From the NCBI GenBank assembly GCA_019802505.1, contig JAFMOC010000095.1, positions 186,001-250,000 on the forward strand: DNA of 64,000 nt, given 5' to 3'. The DNA comes from Corydoras sp. C115. Lineage: Eukaryota; Chordata; Actinopteri; Siluriformes; Callichthyidae. A program made the position numbers and the translations under genes. Position 1 is the stretch's first letter, and every line of letters begins with the position of its first letter. Below are positions 60,813 through 64,000 of the stretch, in pieces. Below the pieces are notes generated by a model. The model searched no databases. It was not told the origin of the DNA and worked only from the letters and a program-made list of their open reading frames with translations.

Positions 60813-61399
60813 GTAACACACTTGGCCTTGGTGTCCTCTCAGGAGCCCCTTCTGCACATCCGCTAAATGGCACGCTGCTAAAACTGACAGTGCCACACAA
60901 ACTTCCAGTCACAGTAACTGAGCTTCCACAGCTTTCTGCCCCCCCCACCTCCCCGACTTACTGAAAACAAATTGTAGTGCTCTTCTATCGCATTATTTCA
61001 GTAGATACTGCATTCTGCCTTGAGTGGATTTTAATTAGCCCGATTAAATCCACTCTGCTTCTATATGTACATATGCGACTATGTGAAAGTAAGCTTATCG
61101 CCACAAGAATCAACAACAGCTGCTTGTGCCTTTAGTTCCCCTTGAGCAGGTCTTATTATAGAGAGCACTTTTGTTCTATTTGAGGCTGGTTTTCATCGAA
61201 TAAGCTTTTGATGTCTCTTGCAATAAAGTCACCCTATTTACATACTAGATTTTTTAAATTATCCACAGCAAATAGATTTCATTCTTGCATGCTTGCTGCA
61301 CATTTGGACTGTTAGATACAAATAATGATTACATTGGTTTATTTTATCTTAGAAAAAGCAAGCATTACATATCCTCCCATTTTTAAACCAAGCAATATT

Positions 61400-61749
61400 C
61401 ATTCATTCATTATCTCCCGCTTTATCCTCTATTAGGTTCGCGGTGGGGTTCCCCATGCCCATCCAGGGGAGAACGTCTCAGGCGCTGAGCAGATAGACCC
61501 AGGACAGGGCGCCAATCCATCGCTGGGCACACACTCACTCACACAGACACACTCTATATGGGGCAATTTGGAGAATTCAATTGACTTGAACCATGTTTTT
61601 GGATTGTGGGAGGAAACCGGAGAACCCGGAGGAAACCCACGCAGACACGGGGAGAACATGAAAAAACTCCACCCAGATGGGGATTCGAACCGGGAATCCC
61701 TAGCGCTGAGAGGCGAACGTGCTAACCACTAAGCCACCGTGCCGCCGCT
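61400..61749 (-). mobile_element. V-SINE, full length, in the downstream intron
   Basis: Target duplication ccaagcaatatt at 61388-61399 and 61750-61761. Confidence 0.93.
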
Positions 61750-61761
61750 CCAAGCAATATT

Positions 61762-62613
61762 CCCTGTTAAAAATAACAGCTCTGCTTGCAGTAAATTTAG
61801 AATTTCAACCCAGTCTCAAAACAGGCAATCTCCAACAACAGGACCCTCACATTCAGGCTTTCAGCTCGGCGAGATAGGGCCAAGTTTTACTCTCCTTCAT
61901 CTGAACGGGGTCAGCCTATCAGTGTCTCATTTGGAAACTGGAACTTAGAGGGCACATCTCATAGGATGAGGGGCCTGTGCACTTGTTTAGTGCAACACAA
62001 CAACAGCCATAAAAAAACCCCTCTGATGTCCATTCTGCCTTTAAGCCTTGACAGGGGCTCTGATCTTGACATTTCTGTGAAGAAAAGCAACATTTTATTA
62101 CAAGGGTTTTGATGCTGGTGCATTATAGGTGTTCTTTTACTGTCAGAAGTCGGGGACACAGCCGTTTAATCTAGATACATGATTTGTTTTCGCTCTCATG
62201 TAGACTTCATGTATGGACTGCAAAATGAAAATACACAATATAATTTTACTACAATATTTTTTTTCCCAAATATAATCTTGAACTTAATAATTTGTTTACA
62301 AGTAAAAATATAGGTGAAGAGAAGACTAATAATAACAAATATAATACATTTGCAATATATAACAAAAGCAATTATCTCAGTGCATGTGCACATCTCACAT
62401 ACAGCGCATAGCACCTCAGATGCACACATGACCCCTACAAACAAACCATAAATCAGGCAGTCTGACATAGCCACATCAACTACTATTTATAATAATGCTA
62501 TTAGTAAATTAAACAGATCTGTTACATAGTAGTGTGTAGTAGTTCAAATGTGGAACACAATAAAACACTTGGATTATTTAACTAAAAATATTGACTTAGT
62601 TATTTTTATTAAC
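61762..62613. other. Downstream-intron DNA, nothing recognised
   Basis: Repeat-free up to the TTA microsatellite; no exon-like ORF with splice sites was found. Confidence 0.55.
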
Positions 62614-62617
62614 ATTA

Positions 62618-62677
<60 letters not shown>
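62614..62677. repeat. (TTA)n microsatellite, left of the SINE
   Basis: About 21 TTA units, continuing in degraded form at 63030-63091 after the SINE. Confidence 0.97.
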
Positions 62678-63029
62678 GGGCGGCACGGTGGCTTAGTGGT
62701 TAACATGTTCGCCTTTCAGCGCTAGGGATTCCTGGTTCGAATCCCATCTGGGTGGAGTTTCCATGTTCTCCCCGTGTCTGCGTGGGTTTCCTCCGGGTTC
62801 TCTGGTTTCCTCCCACAGTTCAAAAACATGGATCAAGTCAATTGAGTTCTCCAAATTTCCCCATATAGAGTGTGTCTTTGTGAGTGAGTGTGTGCCCAGC
62901 GATGGATTTGTGTCCTGTCCTGGGTGTATCTGCCCAGCACCTGAAACGTTCTCCCCTGGATGGGCATGGGGAACCCCCCCGCGACCCTAATATACGATAA
63001 AGGGGAAGATAATGAATGAATGGATGAAA
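62678..63029 (+). mobile_element. V-SINE inserted in a (TTA)n microsatellite
   Basis: Head gggcggcacggtggctta to tail gaatgaatggatgaa, with TTA repeats on both sides acting as the target. Confidence 0.92.
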
Positions 63030-63308
63030 TATTATTATTATTATTATTATTTATTTTTTTAATTTTTTATTATTATTGTTATTATTATTTTTCATAGCAA
63101 GTGGTATTTCAGTATGTCTGAGTTTAATCTGAAATGATGGAAACAGAAATGTTTTTTTACACTTACATACAAAAAAAGCAAAACAGAGCATATTAAATAC
63201 ATTAACCTGAAATTTGACATAATGTATTTTTTGTAATGTAATAAATATTTTTCACTATAATAATAGTATACTAATAGTATATAATATAGTATATAATAGT
63301 ATGTAATC

Positions 63309-63311
63309 CTT

Positions 63312-63374
<63 letters not shown>
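63309..63374. repeat. (TTC)n-(TTA)n compound microsatellite
   Basis: About ten TTC units change into about eleven TTA units at 63340. Confidence 0.97.
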
Positions 63375-63377
<3 letters not shown>

Positions 63378-63437
63378 AATATACTTAATTGATCCCGAGA
63401 TGGAATTGCAGATGTTGCAGTTACTTATAATAATAAT

Positions 63438-63707
63438 TCATTCATTCATTATCTTCCACTTTGTCCTATATATATTAGGGTCGCGGGGGGGTTCCCCATG
63501 CCCATCCAGGGGAGAACGTTTTGGGCGCTGGGCAGATACACCCAGGACAGGGCGCCAATCTATCGCTGGGCACACACTCACACAGACACGCACACATACA
63601 CACATACACACACTATATGGGGCAATTTGGAGAACTCAATTGACTTGATCCATGGTTTTGGACTGTGGGAGGAAACCCACGCAGGCACGGGGAGAACATG
63701 GAAACTC
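63438..63707 (-). mobile_element. V-SINE interrupted by the composite repeat
   Basis: Tail and 3' domain are normal, with a deletion between two ggaggaaacc repeats. The SINE stops at ggaaactc and the 37.6-kb-type repeat starts at about 63713. The missing head would lie beyond the window. Confidence 0.88.
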
Positions 63708-63712
63708 TCCTG

Positions 63713-64000
63713 TAATATATCCTGCTGAAATGTTATGTTTGGGTTTTCCCAAATGTGGCACAAGAAATTAAGAAAATAAGCCAAACACTTTAATTTTGTC
63801 TTATCCATTCAAAGGTAAATATTCCAAAAGACTTGAGGTTTGTTTGCTTTTAACTTTGCACACCATCATTATCTTTGCACCCGGCAACAATGGACGGTGA
63901 ATAGTAAAGCAATAAGGCACGAGAGGGCATGCATTATTGTGAAAAAATCACAACCTTGAGTGCCTTACTGCTTTTATCAAACATTCATTCATTCATTCAT
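63713..64000. mobile_element. Palindrome-type repeat with start of a SINE, running off the window
   Basis: Nearly identical to 37603-37880, including the switch into a (ATTC)n SINE tail after tgcttttatcaaac (63970-63983). Confidence 0.85.

Larger units (their letters stand above)
60813..64000 (+). other. Downstream intron of the dach1-like gene (partial)
   Basis: The intron begins at the GTAACA donor. It holds a full SINE at 61400-61749, a SINE inside a TTA microsatellite near 62.7 kb, TTC/TTA microsatellites, and a SINE interrupted by a composite repeat that runs off the window end. The first 150 bp stay open in frame with the exon. Confidence 0.75.

Overview
The window is vertebrate, almost certainly ray-finned (teleost) fish, nuclear DNA. 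Evidence: dense V-SINE (DANA/HE1-type) copies with tRNA-like heads and (GAAT)n tails, Tc1-like remnants of the kind common in fish, hAT elements with 8-bp target duplications, short LTR retroelements, many long (TA)n/(CA)n microsatellites, and no compact gene layout. An otophysan fish (catfish, characin or carp relative) is my guess from repeat style only.

One real host exon is recognisable: 60697-60812 (+), a 116-bp internal coding exon of a dachshund-family transcription cofactor (best fit dach1), with a pyrimidine-rich acceptor and a GT donor. The rest reads as intron: about 60.7 kb of the upstream intron (1-60696) and 3.2 kb of the downstream intron. DACH1 is known for very large introns and gene-desert surroundings with long-range enhancers. 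Several non-repetitive stretches (mainly 16.0-16.5, 31.6-31.9, 40.3-41.6, 45.5-46.1, 48.5-49.4, 52.0-54.5, 55.8-56.3, 58.5-58.8 and 59.8-60.5 kb) look like candidate conserved noncoding elements. That rests on composition and homeodomain-like motifs only.

Mobile DNA by region: 1-18 kb holds many SINEs, including two inserted one after the other at the same site (13.76-14.47 kb). 18.3-19.6, 28.8-29.7 and 33.9-36.9 kb hold three copies of one hAT family; the third is split by a young 1.35-kb TRIM-like LTR element (34433-35785) and the second is cut by a solo LTR (29685-30083). 22.0-24.0 kb has a SINE split by a 578-bp insertion, a Tc1 transposase pseudogene and another SINE. 42549-44415 is a complete but non-autonomous LTR retroelement with TSD ATCAG, a GC-rich repeat-coding ORF and a consensus splice donor in its leader. 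37.6-38.6 and 63.7-64.0 kb share a composite of a palindrome-bearing repeat and a SINE at the same internal position, suggesting the two were copied together.

No RNA gene, CRISPR array or second host gene was found. A 59-codon ORF at 5240-5419 looks protein-like and was not recognised. Coordinates of terminal repeats, target duplications and the exon were counted directly from the sequence; edges of decayed repeats are approximate.
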